NCBI RefSeq assembly: GCF_022899935.1
Contig: NZ_JALJCJ010000001.1
Coordinates: forward strand, 704,053 to 768,052
Source: Shinella curvata
Lineage (GTDB): Bacteria > Pseudomonadota > Alphaproteobacteria > Rhizobiales > Rhizobiaceae
Length of the DNA: 64,000 bases
Direction of reading: 5' to 3'
This document shows positions 43,144 to 56,950 of the stretch, piece after piece. Positions within the stretch are counted from its first letter, which is position 1, and every line of letters begins with the position of its first letter. A model generated the notes under the pieces. It was not told the DNA's origin. It was given only the letters and a program-made list of their open reading frames with translations, and searched no databases. A program made the position numbers and the translations under genes.

Positions 43144-45195
43144 ATGACGAATTTCGACAGCCTCGCTCCGGCGATGGCAAAGGCGTTGGAAAAACGCGGC
43201 TATACCACTTTGACGCCGGTGCAGATCGCCGTCTCCGACCCCAAGATCGGCGATTCCGACGCGCTGGTTTCCGCGCAGACCGGCTCCGGCAAGACCGTGG
43301 CCTTCGGCCTGGCGCTGGCGCCGACGCTGCTGCAGGGCGAAGAGCGTTTCGACCGCGCGGGAAGCCCGCTTGCCCTCGTTATCGCCCCGACGCGCGAACT
43401 GGCCATGCAGGTCAAGCGCGAGCTGGAATGGCTCTATGAGATGACCGGCGCCGTCATCGGCTCCTGCGTCGGCGGCATGGATGTGCGCAACGAGCGCCGG
43501 GCGCTGGAACGCGGCGCCCATATCATCGTCGGCACGCCGGGCCGCCTGCGCGATCACATCACGCGCGGCAACCTCGATCTCTCCGCCATCCGCGCCGTCG
43601 TGCTCGACGAAGCCGACGAGATGCTCGACCTCGGCTTCCGCGAAGACCTCGAATTCATCCTCGAAGCCGCACCCGAAGACCGCCGCACGCTGATGTTCTC
43701 GGCCACCGTGCCGAAAGAAATCGCGGCACTCGCCAAGAATTACCAGCGCGATGCCATGCGCATCTCGACGGCCGCCGAACGCGAGCAGCATGTCGATATC
43801 GAATACCGCGCGCTGCTCTGCACGCCTTCGGACCGCGAAAACGCCATCATCAACACGCTGCGCTTCTACGATGCGCAGACGGCGATCGTCTTCTGCTCGA
43901 CGCGCGCGGCGGTGAACCACCTGACGGCCCGCTTCAACAATCGCGGCTTCTCGGTCGTAGCGCTTTCCGGCGAACTCAGCCAGAACGAACGCACCCACGC
44001 GCTGCAGGCCATGCGCGACGGCCGCGCCCGCGTCTGCATCGCGACAGACGTCGCCGCCCGCGGTATCGACCTGCCGAACCTCGAGCTCGTTGTGCATGCC
44101 GACCTGCCGACCAATCCGGATACATTGCTGCACCGTTCGGGCCGCACGGGCCGCGCCGGCCGCAAGGGCGTGAGCGCCCTCATCGTGCCGCTCAGCGCCC
44201 GCCGCAAGGCCGAGCGCCTGTTGCAGATCGCCAATCTCAAGGCCAACTGGGCAACCCCGCCGTCGGCCGAAGAGATCCTGCGCCGCGACGACGAGCGCCT
44301 GCTCGCCGACGCGACGCTAACCGACACGATTGGTGAAGACGAAATCGAGACCATCGACGCGCTGGTCGAAAAGTTCGATGCCCGCCAGCTTGCCGCCGCC
44401 GTCGCGCGCTATTTCAAGGCTGGTCGTTCCGCACCGGAAGATCTGGTCGAAGTCTCGCTCGAACAACGCAAGCCGCGCGAGCGCAGCAACGATGCCATCC
44501 CGGCCGAAACCAAGCGCCCGCGCGACAGCTTTGCCCGCAGCACCTGGATTTCCGTTTCGGTCGGCCGCAAGCAGCGCGCCGAACCGCGCTGGCTGATCCC
44601 GATGCTCTGCCGCAACGGCAACATCACCAAGAACGAGATCGGCGCCATCAAGATGCAGCCGGAGGAAACCTTCATCGAGCTTTCCGCCGATGCCTCCGAC
44701 GGCTTCATGGGCGCGCTTGGCCCCAACAGCATGCTGGAGCGCGGTATCCGCGTGACGGTGCTGGAAGGCATGCCGGACCTGACACCGCAGTTCTATGAGC
44801 GCACGCCGGGCGAAAAGACCCAGCGTTACGACAAGCCGGTGCGCAATGAAGAACGCCGCACCGACTGGAAGCCGCGCGGCGAGTTCGACAAGAAGCCCGG
44901 CTTTGCCAAGAAGAAGGACTTCGACAAGAAGCGTGAGTTCGACAAGCCCGAAGGTGCGAGTGCCAAGCCGCATTGGAAGGATCGAAACGACAACGCCGAC
45001 AAGAAGCGCGACTTCGACAAACCGGAAGGCGCGGCAGCCAAGCCGCACTGGAAGGATCGCAACGACGGCACGGACAAGAAGCCCGGCAAGCCCTTCGGCG
45101 GACCAAAGCCCTTCAAGGGCAAGCGCGACGAAAAGTTCGCCAAGCCGGAAGGCGGCCCGAAGAAGCCGAAGCCCAAGAAGTTCGACCGCCCCTAA
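43144..45195 (+). CDS. DEAD-box ATP-dependent RNA helicase (DbpA/CsdA-like) with lysine-rich tail
   Basis: A 683-aa helicase. Motif Q is in TTLTPVQIAV, Walker A AQTGSGKT has K50, motif II is VLDEADEMLD, motif III SAT and motif VI HRSGRTGRAGRKG. A DbpA-type RNA-binding domain follows (WISVSVGRKQRAEPRWLIPM and on), then a tail of about 120 residues rich in Lys, Asp, Phe and Pro. Such enzymes help ribosome assembly and RNA unfolding, often in the cold. The ATG at 43144 starts family sequence; the longer upstream frame is rejected. The tail contains a 25-residue tandem duplication. Confidence 0.93.
   Translation: MTNFDSLAPAMAKALEKRGYTTLTPVQIAVSDPKIGDSDALVSAQTGSGKTVAFGLALAPTLLQGEERFDRAGSPLALVIAPTRELAMQVKRELEWLYEMTGAVIGSCVGGMDVRNERRALERGAHIIVGTPGRLRDHITRGNLDLSAIRAVVLDEADEMLDLGFREDLEFILEAAPEDRRTLMFSATVPKEIAALAKNYQRDAMRISTAAEREQHVDIEYRALLCTPSDRENAIINTLRFYDAQTAIVFCSTRAAVNHLTARFNNRGFSVVALSGELSQNERTHALQAMRDGRARVCIATDVAARGIDLPNLELVVHADLPTNPDTLLHRSGRTGRAGRKGVSALIVPLSARRKAERLLQIANLKANWATPPSAEEILRRDDERLLADATLTDTIGEDEIETIDALVEKFDARQLAAAVARYFKAGRSAPEDLVEVSLEQRKPRERSNDAIPAETKRPRDSFARSTWISVSVGRKQRAEPRWLIPMLCRNGNITKNEIGAIKMQPEETFIELSADASDGFMGALGPNSMLERGIRVTVLEGMPDLTPQFYERTPGEKTQRYDKPVRNEERRTDWKPRGEFDKKPGFAKKKDFDKKREFDKPEGASAKPHWKDRNDNADKKRDFDKPEGAAAKPHWKDRNDGTDKKPGKPFGGPKPFKGKRDEKFAKPEGGPKKPKPKKFDRP
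44932..45081 (+). repeat. 75-bp tandem repeat (2 copies) inside the helicase tail
   Basis: Codons 597-621 and 622-646 encode two nearly identical 25-residue units of the form R(E/D)FDKPEGAxAKPHWKDRND followed by xxDKK. The copies differ at a few synonymous and four amino-acid positions, pointing to an older in-frame duplication. Confidence 0.85.
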
Positions 45196-45202
45196 GCGGT
45201 TG

Positions 45203-45231
45203 GCGGCGCGGAACTTTTTGCTCCGCGCCGC
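45203..45231 (+). terminator. Hairpin after the helicase gene
   Basis: GCGGCGCGGA/TCCGCGCCGC is a perfect 10-bp stem with a 9-nt loop containing T5, 7 bp past the helicase stop. The following ATTTCCCCC is a poor T-tract. Confidence 0.45.
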
Positions 45232-45264
45232 ATTTCCCCCGCGCTTGTTGCGAGGGGTATTGCG

Positions 45265-46107
45265 ATGGCAGGCGAAACCACATCCGCTGACGACGCGAAA
45301 AACGAATTCAACAGCTTCGTGACCGGCCTCGGCCGGGGCGTCGCGGGCGCCCTCTTTCTGGCGCTGCCGATGCTGATGACCATGGAAATGTGGTATCTCG
45401 GCTTCACCATCGCCCGCGAGCGGCTGCTCCTGCTGCTTCTCCTCAACATTCCCCTTCTCATTCTGCTCGCCCACCGTATCGGCTTCGAAGAGACGTTCAC
45501 CTGGCGCGAGGCGATCCGCGACGCAATCATCGCCTATGGCATCGGCATCGTCACCAGCGTCATCGTGCTCGCCGCGCTCGGCCTGCTGCATGCCGACATG
45601 CCGGTGAGCGAAGCGGTCGCCAAGATCGCACTGCAATCCGTCCCGGCCAGCATCGGCGCCATGCTCGGCCGCAGCCAGCTCGGCCACGACGACACCGAGG
45701 ACGATGGCAAGGAAACGCCCTATCACGGTGAACTGCTGATGATGGCCGCCGGCGCCCTCTTCCTCTCGCTCAATATTGCCCCGACCGACGAGATGATGGT
45801 GCTCGCCTACAAGATGTCGATCTGGCACGCGATCGTCGTCACCGTGCTTTCGATCGCACTGATGCACGGCTTCGTCTATGCCGTCTCCTTCATCGGCGGG
45901 CACGAACTCGAGCCGGAAACGCCGTGGTGGCACGCCTTCGTGCGCTTCACCTTGCCCGGCTATGTCATTGCGTTGGCGATCAGCATCTTCGCACTCTGGA
46001 TCTTCGAGCGGCTGGGCGACAGTTCCGCCGTCGAGATCATGCTGTCCGTCATCGTACTCGGCTTTCCGGCATCGCTCGGTGCCGCCGCCGCGCGCCTGAT
46101 CCTGTGA
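45265..46107 (+). CDS. TIGR02587 family integral membrane protein
   Basis: A 280-aa inner-membrane protein with about seven hydrophobic segments, including MEMWYLGFTIARERLLLLLL and a GELLMMAAGALFLSLNIAPTD block characteristic of this family of unknown function. The ATG follows GAGGGG. It is directly followed (7 bp) by a TIGR02588 protein; the two families regularly occur together, so they probably form a complex. No catalytic motif can be pointed to. Confidence 0.8.
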   Translation: MAGETTSADDAKNEFNSFVTGLGRGVAGALFLALPMLMTMEMWYLGFTIARERLLLLLLLNIPLLILLAHRIGFEETFTWREAIRDAIIAYGIGIVTSVIVLAALGLLHADMPVSEAVAKIALQSVPASIGAMLGRSQLGHDDTEDDGKETPYHGELLMMAAGALFLSLNIAPTDEMMVLAYKMSIWHAIVVTVLSIALMHGFVYAVSFIGGHELEPETPWWHAFVRFTLPGYVIALAISIFALWIFERLGDSSAVEIMLSVIVLGFPASLGAAAARLIL

Positions 46108-46114
46108 GGCGGCC

Positions 46115-46525
46115 ATGACCAAATCCGATCAGGGCCGCCACAGGGAACGCCAGGATCCGCACTGGATCGAATGGCTGACGGGCATCGTGTCCGCACTGCT
46201 GGTCGCCGCCATCCTCGGCTGGCTGACCTGGGAAGCCTTTACCCGGAAGGCGACACCACCGGACCTCGTCGTGACCGTGCTGACGACCGAAAAAACCACC
46301 GCCGGCCACCGCGTGGCCTTCGATATCTACAACACCGCAACGACGACGGCGGCCGCCGTCACCGTCATCGGCCGGCTGACGGATGGCGACCGCGTGATCG
46401 AGGAGAACGACGTGACCTTCGACTATGTGGCCGCTGAATCCAAATCGACCGGCGCAATCCTCTTCCAGAACGATCCGGCGGGCCACACCGTCGATATCCG
46501 GCCGGCCGGTTACACCGACCCTTAG
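46115..46525 (+). CDS. TIGR02588 family protein, partner of the preceding membrane protein
   Basis: A 136-aa protein with one N-terminal membrane helix (about 18-38, WIEWLTGIVSALLVAAILGW) and a periplasmic beta-rich domain of about 95 residues. The domain has a fold like a small immunoglobulin-type or DUF-type sandwich, judging by alternating hydrophobics. Function unknown. Coupled in position to the TIGR02587 gene. Confidence 0.78.
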   Translation: MTKSDQGRHRERQDPHWIEWLTGIVSALLVAAILGWLTWEAFTRKATPPDLVVTVLTTEKTTAGHRVAFDIYNTATTTAAAVTVIGRLTDGDRVIEENDVTFDYVAAESKSTGAILFQNDPAGHTVDIRPAGYTDP

Positions 46526-46650
46526 GAAACGTCGATAAGCTGTGGAAGAGACTCCGAAAAACGGAACCAATCTCGCCGGGGAGGATTGAGCAGGAACAAA
46601 CGTCCGTGTCCGGCGATGAGGATGGGCATGGCTGATCCTGAGGTCTATCC

Positions 46651-49738
<3,088 letters not shown>

Positions 49739-49775
49739 TTAGAGCAAAGCTGACGAAAGGAAAGATGGCAGACCG

Positions 49776-51446
49776 TTACGTCCCGCCCGAAAGCAGCCGT
49801 GCGGCAGCAGCCCGCGCCTCGTCGGTCACGGAGGCGCCGGCCAGCATGCGAGCGATCTCTTCGGTGCGCGCACCCTCGTCCATGCGGGCGACGCGGGTGG
49901 CGACGGTCTCGCTGCCCTCGACCGGCCCCTTGGAGATGAGAAGATGCGTTGCCGCGCGCGCGGCAACCTGCGGTGCATGGGTGACGGAGAGCACCTGCAC
50001 AGTGGCGGACAGCCGCTTCAGCCGCTGGCCGATGGCGTCGGCCACCGCGCCGCCGACACCGGTGTCGATTTCGTCGAAGACGAGTGTCGGGGCCGAGCCG
50101 CGATCGGCCAGCGCAACCTTCAGCGCCAGCAGGAAGCGCGAAAGCTCGCCGCCCGAGGCGACCTTCATGATCGGGCCGGGACGCGTGCCGGGATTGGTCT
50201 GGACGTGGAACTCCACGGTGTCGATCCCTTCCTCCGCCCCGCCGTCGGGATCGGTGGTGATCTCGACGGTGAAGCGCGCCCGCTCCAGCTTCAGCGCCGG
50301 CAGCTCCGCCATCACGGCGGCGGCGAGCGCATCGGCGGTGTGGTGGCGCTTTTCGGAGAGCGACTTGGCGGAGATTTCGAAGGCCGCGCGCGCTTCGGTG
50401 AGCCGCGACTGCAACTGCACCAGCTTCTCCTCGCCGGCATCGAGATCGGCAAGGTCGGCGATCATCTTGGCGGCCAGCGCCGGAAGACCGGTGACGGGCA
50501 CGGAATATTTGCGGGCGGCGGCGCGCAGCGCAAACAGCCGTTCCTCCGTGCGCTCCAGCTCCTTGGGATCGTATTCCGTCTTGCGCAGCGCCGTCTCGAC
50601 GGCCATCTGCGCATCCGACAGCTGGTTCAGCGCCAGATCGAGGAATTCGACGGTTTCTTCCAGCAGGCCCGGCGCCTCATGGCTCTTGCGCTCCAGCCGG
50701 CGCACGAGGGCGGCGATCAGTGGCACGGGCGAGGCACTGCCGTTCAGGAAGTCGCTCGCCTCGTTGATGTCACCGGCGATGCGCTCGGCCTTCATCATGC
50801 GGGCGCGCACCTCGGCCAGCGCATCCTCCTCGCCATCCTGCGGCGAGAGCACTTCCAGTTCCTCGACGGACGAACGGAGATAATCCGCTTCACGGGCGGC
50901 GGCCTCCACCTTATCGCGGTGGCGGCGCAGAGTGCGCTCGGCTTCCTTCCAGTGATGATAGAGCGTGCCGACATCGGCCGCCGCTTCGCTCAGGCCGCCG
51001 AAGGCGTCGAGCAGCAGGCGATGCGCGTCGGTATCGACCAGCGCCCGGTCGTCATGCTGGCCGTGGATTTCGACGAGAAGCTGACCAGCCTGGCGCATGA
51101 GCTGCACGGACACCGGCTGGTCGTTGACATAGGCCTTGGTGCGGCCGTCGGCCGATTGCTGGCGGCGGAAGATGAGGTCGCCATCGTCGTCGATGCCGTT
51201 TCCGCGCAACAACGCACGTGCTGCATGTTGCATCGGCACATCGAAAACGGCCGTCACCTGGCCGCGCTCCGTTCCATGACGCACCAGCGAGCCATCACCG
51301 CGTCCGCCGAGTGCCAGCGAAAGGCTGTCGAGGAGGATGGATTTGCCGGCACCCGTCTCCCCGGTCAGCACGGATAGACCCGGCTCGAACGCAAGGTCGA
51401 GCCGTTCGATCAGGACGATATCGCGGATCGATAGCTGCGCCAGCAT
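49776..51446 (-). CDS. recN: DNA repair protein RecN
   Basis: A 556-aa SMC-like ATPase for double-strand-break repair. The N-terminal Walker A is GETGAGKSILLDSL; the ABC-type signature and Walker B are at the C-terminal end (SGGELSRFLLALKVAL, TLVFDEIDTGVGG). Two coiled-coil arms lie between. It is 16 bp after bamD and 64 bp before ligA on the same strand. Confidence 0.96.
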   Translation of the reverse strand: MLAQLSIRDIVLIERLDLAFEPGLSVLTGETGAGKSILLDSLSLALGGRGDGSLVRHGTERGQVTAVFDVPMQHAARALLRGNGIDDDGDLIFRRQQSADGRTKAYVNDQPVSVQLMRQAGQLLVEIHGQHDDRALVDTDAHRLLLDAFGGLSEAAADVGTLYHHWKEAERTLRRHRDKVEAAAREADYLRSSVEELEVLSPQDGEEDALAEVRARMMKAERIAGDINEASDFLNGSASPVPLIAALVRRLERKSHEAPGLLEETVEFLDLALNQLSDAQMAVETALRKTEYDPKELERTEERLFALRAAARKYSVPVTGLPALAAKMIADLADLDAGEEKLVQLQSRLTEARAAFEISAKSLSEKRHHTADALAAAVMAELPALKLERARFTVEITTDPDGGAEEGIDTVEFHVQTNPGTRPGPIMKVASGGELSRFLLALKVALADRGSAPTLVFDEIDTGVGGAVADAIGQRLKRLSATVQVLSVTHAPQVAARAATHLLISKGPVEGSETVATRVARMDEGARTEEIARMLAGASVTDEARAAAARLLSGGT

Positions 51447-51462
51447 GGCAAGTGCTCTTGGT

Positions 51463-52329
51463 TTAGGCGCCGATCAGCTTCTTGCCGGCGCGCGATATCC
51501 AGGAACCGTCGTTTTCACGCGGCTCCAGACCCTTCGACTGCAACAGCTTGTAGCTGTCGGCATACCATTGGCTGTCCGGATAGTTATGGCCGAGAACGGC
51601 AGCAGCCGTCTGCGCTTCGCTAGCAAGGCCCATCGCGTAATAGGTCTCGACGAGACGCGCCAGCGCTTCCTCGATCTGGTTTGTCATCGGATAAGTTTCG
51701 ACGACCACGCGGAAGCGGCTGACCGCTGCGATGTATTCCTTGCGCTCGAGATAGTAGCGACCGATCTGCATTTCCTTGCCGGCGAGCTGGTCGCGGGCAA
51801 AACGCATCTTGTTCTGGGCATCCTCGACATATTCCGAGTCCGGATAGTTGTCGACGACGGCCTTCATCGCTTCAAGCGTCTGCTGCGAGGTGCGCTGGTC
51901 CTGCGTCACGCTCGGGATCTGCTTCCAGTAGGCAAGGCCGATGATGTATTGCGCGTAGGCCGCGTCCGAAGATTCCGGATAGAGGTTCAGGTAGCGTTTG
52001 CCGGCCGTGACGGCCTCTTCATACTGCCCCTGGCGGTAGCTGGTGAACGCGCTCATCACGAGCGCCTTGCGGGCCTGCTCGGAAAAGGGATTCTGCCGGT
52101 CGACGGCCGCGAACTTGCGGTTCGCCTCGCCTACCTTGCCGGCGCTGAGGTTTGCCAGGCCCTGATTATAGAGCGTATCGGCGGACTCGGTCTCGCCGGA
52201 AAGCTTTGAAATATCGATGTCGGGATCAGACTGGCAGGCAGAAAGACCAATCGAAGACGCCGTAGCGACAAGCGTAAGATAGACAATGCGCGCCGTCTTC
52301 TTCACACCAACAGACCCTGCAACAACCAT
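51463..52329 (-). CDS. bamD: Outer-membrane assembly lipoprotein BamD (ComL)
   Basis: A 288-aa lipoprotein component of the BAM complex that inserts beta-barrel proteins. The lipobox GLSAC puts the lipidated Cys at residue 32. Five TPR-like helical repeats follow ([33 protein letters not shown], and others). The ATG at 52329 is used; one six codons upstream is possible. It lies between lpxC and recN, the standard order in rhizobia. Confidence 0.94.
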   Translation of the reverse strand: MVVAGSVGVKKTARIVYLTLVATASSIGLSACQSDPDIDISKLSGETESADTLYNQGLANLSAGKVGEANRKFAAVDRQNPFSEQARKALVMSAFTSYRQGQYEEAVTAGKRYLNLYPESSDAAYAQYIIGLAYWKQIPSVTQDQRTSQQTLEAMKAVVDNYPDSEYVEDAQNKMRFARDQLAGKEMQIGRYYLERKEYIAAVSRFRVVVETYPMTNQIEEALARLVETYYAMGLASEAQTAAAVLGHNYPDSQWYADSYKLLQSKGLEPRENDGSWISRAGKKLIGA

Positions 52330-52484
52330 GTGATAATCCCAGTTCAACGGCGCCCCATGCGGACGGGCCGCATATGCGCCCCGCGTTGTATCTCCAAATA
52401 CGTGAAGATCGCAACGCCATGCCCACGCATTAACGCATTTTTATGGCATTCGTGTCGGGAAAGAAAAAGGAATGCGGCCCGGTC

Positions 52485-53435
52485 TCAGAGAGACCAGGGC
52501 GCGAATTCCGGTGCGTTGACGGCAATCAGCTCGCGCTGGCCGACGCGCGAACGGGGTGCGGAGGCTTCGACCACTTCGTAAGCCGAGCGATCGCTGAGCA
52601 GCGCCTTGAGGGCATGCGCATTCATCTTGTGGCCGCCGCGATACGAGCGGTAGCAGCCGATGAACTGCGCACCGGCAAGCGCCAGATCGCCGACGGCGTC
52701 GAGCGTCTTGTGGCGCACGAACTCGTCCTTGGCGTAGCGCAGGCCTTCGACGTTGATCACGGTGTTGTCATCGGAGATGACGACCGAGTTCTCCAGCGAC
52801 GAACCGAGCGCAAGACCGGCGGCCCAGAGACGCTCGACATCGCGCATGAAGCCGAAGGTGCGCGCGCGGGAAAGCTCGCTGCGGAAGGTGGCGGGCGAAA
52901 GATCGCCCTTCCAGGACTGGCGGCCGATGAGCGGGCAGTCGAAATCGATCTCGACTTCGAATCGCGTGCCGTCATAGGGCGAGAACTCGGCCCAGGAGGC
53001 ACCTGCCTCGACACGGACCGGCTTGATGATTCGGATGTAGCGGCGCTTCACGGCAAGCGCGGTCAGGCCCACCTCGTCGATCGCCTCGATGAAGGGCGCG
53101 GAGCTGCCATCCATGATCGGCATTTCGGCGCCACTAACCTCGATCAGGGTATTGTCGAGACCAAGCGCATAGAGCGCGGCCATGACATGTTCGACAGTCG
53201 CAATCGACGTGGCCGGCGAGAAGCCGAGAACCGTGCAGAGATCGGTGCTGCCGACCTGCGAGGACACCGCGCGGTATTCGCTGACGGTGCCGTCGGCGAA
53301 CTGGCGCTGAAAAACGATGCCGCTGTCAGCCTCGGCCGGGTTGAAGGTGATCGAGACCGGTACGCCGGAATGCACGCCCGTGCCGGAAATCGTCACCGGG
53401 CTTGCAATCGTGGTCTGGAAACCGAGCATCGTCAT
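52485..53435 (-). CDS. lpxC: UDP-3-O-acyl-N-acetylglucosamine deacetylase
   Basis: A 316-aa zinc enzyme that commits precursors to lipid A. Active-site motifs: TVEHVMAALY (Glu and His), KTLDAVGDLALAG (Asp) and GGHKMNAHAL (His). I prefer the ATG at 53435, 9 nt after GAGG; the ATG at 53441 is only 3 nt from it. It follows ftsZ, as usual in this order. The 331-bp gap upstream contains the ftsZ terminator and should hold a separate lpxC promoter, since the terminator isolates it from the fts genes. Confidence 0.95.
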   Translation of the reverse strand: MTMLGFQTTIASPVTISGTGVHSGVPVSITFNPAEADSGIVFQRQFADGTVSEYRAVSSQVGSTDLCTVLGFSPATSIATVEHVMAALYALGLDNTLIEVSGAEMPIMDGSSAPFIEAIDEVGLTALAVKRRYIRIIKPVRVEAGASWAEFSPYDGTRFEVEIDFDCPLIGRQSWKGDLSPATFRSELSRARTFGFMRDVERLWAAGLALGSSLENSVVISDDNTVINVEGLRYAKDEFVRHKTLDAVGDLALAGAQFIGCYRSYRGGHKMNAHALKALLSDRSAYEVVEASAPRSRVGQRELIAVNAPEFAPWSL

Positions 53436-53711
53436 GTGCATTCGCCTCGTCTTATTGCCGGCTCATTCTTCGCCGACACTTTCAATTCCTGGCCCAAGGG
53501 ATCCTGTGGCCGGACGCTGCGCGCCCGCCGACAAGTTTGCCTGATCGTCTGGAGTGGCTTGATGCGCTCCGGCTCACGCCGGCGATCCGAATCCTGACTG
53601 GCCCCTGTGCCTATCCTAAATCTAGTAGGTCCCTCAGCGTCTTACAAATCACTGTTTCTTTCGCTTTGTTACGCTTTTATCCAATGCGTAAACCACTGAA
53701 ACAGAAGCAGA

Positions 53712-53744
53712 AATAAAAATGCCCGGATCAGGATCCGGGCATTT
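53712..53744 (-). terminator. Terminator of ftsZ
   Basis: AAATGCCCGGATC/GATCCGGGCATTT is a perfect 13-bp stem with a 2-nt loop, 23 bp past the ftsZ stop; on the minus strand it runs into TTTTATTTC. The rest of the 53436-53766 gap (about 270 bp) is AT-richer and shows no gene; it should contain the lpxC promoter. Confidence 0.85.
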
Positions 53745-53766
53745 CGTTACAAAGCGGTGTTTGGCC

Positions 53767-55521
53767 TCAGTTCGACTGACGGCGCAGGAAGGCCGGAATT
53801 TCCAGCTGGTCTTCCTCGCCCAGCGAACGCGGCTGCGGGTTGGCACGGCCGTGATCGTCGAGCTGGCCGCGGCGCGGCGCGTAGAGGCTGGCCTCCGGCG
53901 ACAGCGCGCGGCGCTGCTGCTGGGCGACCGGCTCCTGCTGGACCGGCTGCTGCGGCTCTTCGTGACGGCCAAGCGACGAGGTCAGGCGCTTGAGCAGACC
54001 CATCGGGCCACGCTCTTCGGTGTGGGTCGCAACCGGCTGCGGGGCCGAACGATGATCGATTTCAGCCTGCACGACAGGCGGGAAATCCTCGATCTTCGGC
54101 ATGCGCATGGCCTGCGGCTCCTGACGGATGATCGGAGCGGCGGGCTCGACACGCTGCTGCATCACCGGGGCCTGCTGAACCGGCTGCTGAACCGGAACGG
54201 CACGCTGGACGACCGGCGTTTCGGCCGGCGTCGCGAACAGGCGATTCTGCAGGCGCGGCTCTTCCTGAACCTGGGCGGCGACCGGCTGGGCCGGAACCGG
54301 GCGGCTTGCCGGAATGGCCAGCTCGCGTTCCAGGCTTTCCTCCGACGCGCGAATGGCTTCGGCGATCGGATCGACGACCGGCTGCTGGAACACCGGCTGC
54401 TGCAGGACGGGCTGCGGCTGCTGGGCGACCGGCTGGGGCTGCGGAGCGACGGCGACCGGCTGAGCCTGCGGCTGGACCGGAACGGCGGCGGACGGACGAA
54501 CTACCGGCTTGCTGAGGCTGCGAAAGTCAGCATTCCGTGCAGCCACCTCCGAGGCCGCGCGATCGATACCGGTTGCAACAACGGAAACGCGGATCAGGCC
54601 TTCGAGCTCTTCATCGAAGGTAGCACCGAGAATGATGTTTGCGTCCGGATCGACTTCCTCGCGGATACGGGTTGCCGCTTCGTCGACTTCGAAAAGGGTA
54701 AGGTCGCGACCGCCGGTGATGGAGATCAGCAGGCCCTGCGCGCCCTTCATCGAGGTCTCGTCGAGCAGCGGGTTAGCGATAGCGGCTTCGGCAGCGGCCA
54801 TTGCGCGGCCCTCGCCCGAAGCCTCGCCCGTGCCCATCATGGCGCGGCCCATCTCGCGCATCACCGAGCGGACGTCGGCGAAGTCGAGGTTGATGAGGCC
54901 TTCCTTGACCATCAGGTCGGTGATGCAGGCAACGCCCGAATAGAGAACCTGGTCGGCCATCGCGAAGGCGTCGGCAAACGTGGTCTTGTCGTTGGCGATG
55001 CGGAAGAGGTTCTGGTTCGGGATGACGATCAGCGTATCGACCGACTTCTGCAGTTCCAGAATGCCTTCTTCGGCAAGGCGCATGCGACGGCCGCCTTCGA
55101 AGTGGAACGGCTTGGTGACGACGCCGACGGTCAGGATGCCCTTGTTGCGGGCAGCCTGGGCGACGACCGGAGCTGCGCCCGTACCCGTACCGCCACCCAT
55201 GCCGGCGGTGACGAAGCACATGTGGGTGCCGTTCAGGTGATCGATGATTTCGTCGATGCACTCTTCGGCAGCGGCGCGGCCGACTTCCGGCTGCGAGCCG
55301 GCGCCGAGGCCTTCCGTGACGGCAACACCCATCTGGATGATGCGCGAAGCCTTGGTCATGGAGAGCGCCTGGGCATCGGTGTTGGCGACGACGAAATCGA
55401 CACCCTCGAGGCCTGCGGTGATCATGTTGTTGACAGCATTGCCGCCGCCGCCGCCGACACCGAAGACGGTGATGCGGGGCTTCAGCTCAGTGATGTCCGG
55501 CTTCTGCAGCTTGATAGTCAT
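53767..55521 (-). CDS. ftsZ: Cell division protein FtsZ
   Basis: A 584-aa tubulin-like GTPase that forms the division ring. The GTP motif is [26 protein letters not shown] is at the N-terminus and the T7 synergy loop contains [11 protein letters not shown]. After about residue 320 comes a long Gln/Pro/Val-rich linker (about 240 residues), typical of rhizobial FtsZ and much longer than in E. coli. The C-terminal peptide [10 protein letters not shown] is the docking site for FtsA and other partners. The ATG at 55521 is supported by the conserved [16 protein letters not shown] start. Confidence 0.97.
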   Translation of the reverse strand: MTIKLQKPDITELKPRITVFGVGGGGGNAVNNMITAGLEGVDFVVANTDAQALSMTKASRIIQMGVAVTEGLGAGSQPEVGRAAAEECIDEIIDHLNGTHMCFVTAGMGGGTGTGAAPVVAQAARNKGILTVGVVTKPFHFEGGRRMRLAEEGILELQKSVDTLIVIPNQNLFRIANDKTTFADAFAMADQVLYSGVACITDLMVKEGLINLDFADVRSVMREMGRAMMGTGEASGEGRAMAAAEAAIANPLLDETSMKGAQGLLISITGGRDLTLFEVDEAATRIREEVDPDANIILGATFDEELEGLIRVSVVATGIDRAASEVAARNADFRSLSKPVVRPSAAVPVQPQAQPVAVAPQPQPVAQQPQPVLQQPVFQQPVVDPIAEAIRASEESLERELAIPASRPVPAQPVAAQVQEEPRLQNRLFATPAETPVVQRAVPVQQPVQQAPVMQQRVEPAAPIIRQEPQAMRMPKIEDFPPVVQAEIDHRSAPQPVATHTEERGPMGLLKRLTSSLGRHEEPQQPVQQEPVAQQQRRALSPEASLYAPRRGQLDDHGRANPQPRSLGEEDQLEIPAFLRRQSN

Positions 55522-55618
55522 TCCAGTGTTCCTTTCGTTTCCGGCCGCTTCGCCCAGCCGGTCTATTCCTAAAACTCGTTTGTCGGTCTCTCCCGGCGGC
55601 ACGCCGTCGGGAAACCCG

Positions 55619-56950
55619 TCAGAAACTTTCCTTCAGCCACTGGCCCATGCGGGCTATGCGGCCACTGCCCCCCGTCAGCTGCGAGAGCATGCCGCCCTGC
55701 ACAGCGTGTTCTTCCAGTTCCGCCACCTGCGGATAGATCATCAACCCGACGGCCGTCGAAAAGGCCGGTCCCTTGGCTGCCGTCGGCAGACCCGACACGC
55801 CGAGCGGGCGGCCGATTCGCACATTGCGGGCGAGGATGCGGCGAGCCGCTTCGGGCAGGCCTGTCAGCTGGCTGGCGCCACCCGTCAGGACGATGCGCTT
55901 GCCAACAATCGGCGAGAAGCCGGAACGCTGGATGCGATCGCGAATGAGTTCGAGCGTCTCTTCGATACGGGCCCGGACGATGCGCGAGATGAGCGCACGC
56001 GGCACGTGGGTCGGCTGGTCGCGGTCGTCCTCGCCGATCGGCGGAACGGTGAGGATGTCGCGCTCGTCGCCGGCATTGGCGAGGGCAGAGCCGTGCACGA
56101 CCTTCAGGCGCTCGGCGTCCTCGATACGGGTGGAAAGACCGCGCGCGAGATCGGTGGTGACGTGGTGGCCACCGAGCGAGACGGCGTCGGAATGCACCAG
56201 CTTGCCTTCGGCGAAGACGGAGATCGTCGTCGTGCCGCCGCCCATGTCGATGCAGGCGCAGCCGAGTTCGACTTCGTCATCGACCAGAGCCGAAAGGCCG
56301 CTGGCGTAGGGCGTCGCGACCATACCCTCGACCGAGAGGTGGGCGCGGTTGATGCACAGTTCGAGGTTCTTGAGCGACGAGCGCTCCGCCGTCAGCACAT
56401 GCATGTCGACGCCGAGGACATCGCCGAACATCGAGAGCGGATCGCGGATGCCACGCTCGCCGTCCAGCGAGAAGCCCGTCGGCAGCGAGTGAAGGATGGC
56501 GCGGTCCTGGCGCAGCGACTGCTGGCCGGCGACGGCAAGGACCTTGCGCAGGTCGTTGGCATCGACTTCCTGGCCACCAAGATCGATGGTCGCGGTGTAG
56601 ATATCGCTCTGCAGGCGGCCCGCCGAGACGTTGACGATCAGGCTCTCGATGGTGAGGCCGGCCATACGCTCGGCCGCATCGACAGCGAGGCGCACGACGC
56701 TTTCGGCGGCATCGAGATCGGCGATCACGCCGTTCTTCACGCCGCGGGACTTCTGGTGGCCGATGCCGATGATCTCGACATTGTGCGTGCGGCCCGGAAG
56801 GATCTCGCTCTCGGCACGCGGCGTCAGCCGGCCGATCATGCAGACGACCTTGGTGGAACCGATGTCGAGGACCGAAACGACATGAGCCCGCTTGGAAGAC
56901 AGCGGCTTCAAGCGCGGCAGGCCGAAATGGGACGAACCGAAAATGCTCAT
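55619..56950 (-). CDS. ftsA: Cell division protein FtsA
   Basis: A 443-aa actin-like protein that anchors FtsZ to the membrane. Nucleotide-binding motifs: [15 protein letters not shown] (phosphate 1), [16 protein letters not shown] (phosphate 2) and [11 protein letters not shown] (adenosine). The C-terminal amphipathic helix ([11 protein letters not shown]) is the membrane-targeting sequence. The ATG overlaps the ftsQ stop as ATGA. A gap of 97 bp separates it from ftsZ. Confidence 0.97.
   Translation of the reverse strand: MSIFGSSHFGLPRLKPLSSKRAHVVSVLDIGSTKVVCMIGRLTPRAESEILPGRTHNVEIIGIGHQKSRGVKNGVIADLDAAESVVRLAVDAAERMAGLTIESLIVNVSAGRLQSDIYTATIDLGGQEVDANDLRKVLAVAGQQSLRQDRAILHSLPTGFSLDGERGIRDPLSMFGDVLGVDMHVLTAERSSLKNLELCINRAHLSVEGMVATPYASGLSALVDDEVELGCACIDMGGGTTTISVFAEGKLVHSDAVSLGGHHVTTDLARGLSTRIEDAERLKVVHGSALANAGDERDILTVPPIGEDDRDQPTHVPRALISRIVRARIEETLELIRDRIQRSGFSPIVGKRIVLTGGASQLTGLPEAARRILARNVRIGRPLGVSGLPTAAKGPAFSTAVGLMIYPQVAELEEHAVQGGMLSQLTGGSGRIARMGQWLKESF

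Noticed and set aside
44317-46122. A 601-codon minus-strand frame opposite the helicase tail and TIGR02587 gene
   Set aside because: It spans two real plus-strand genes and has shadow composition.
53719-55572. A 617-codon open frame opposite ftsZ
   Set aside because: It starts inside the ftsZ terminator hairpin and has no family features; ftsZ is unambiguous.
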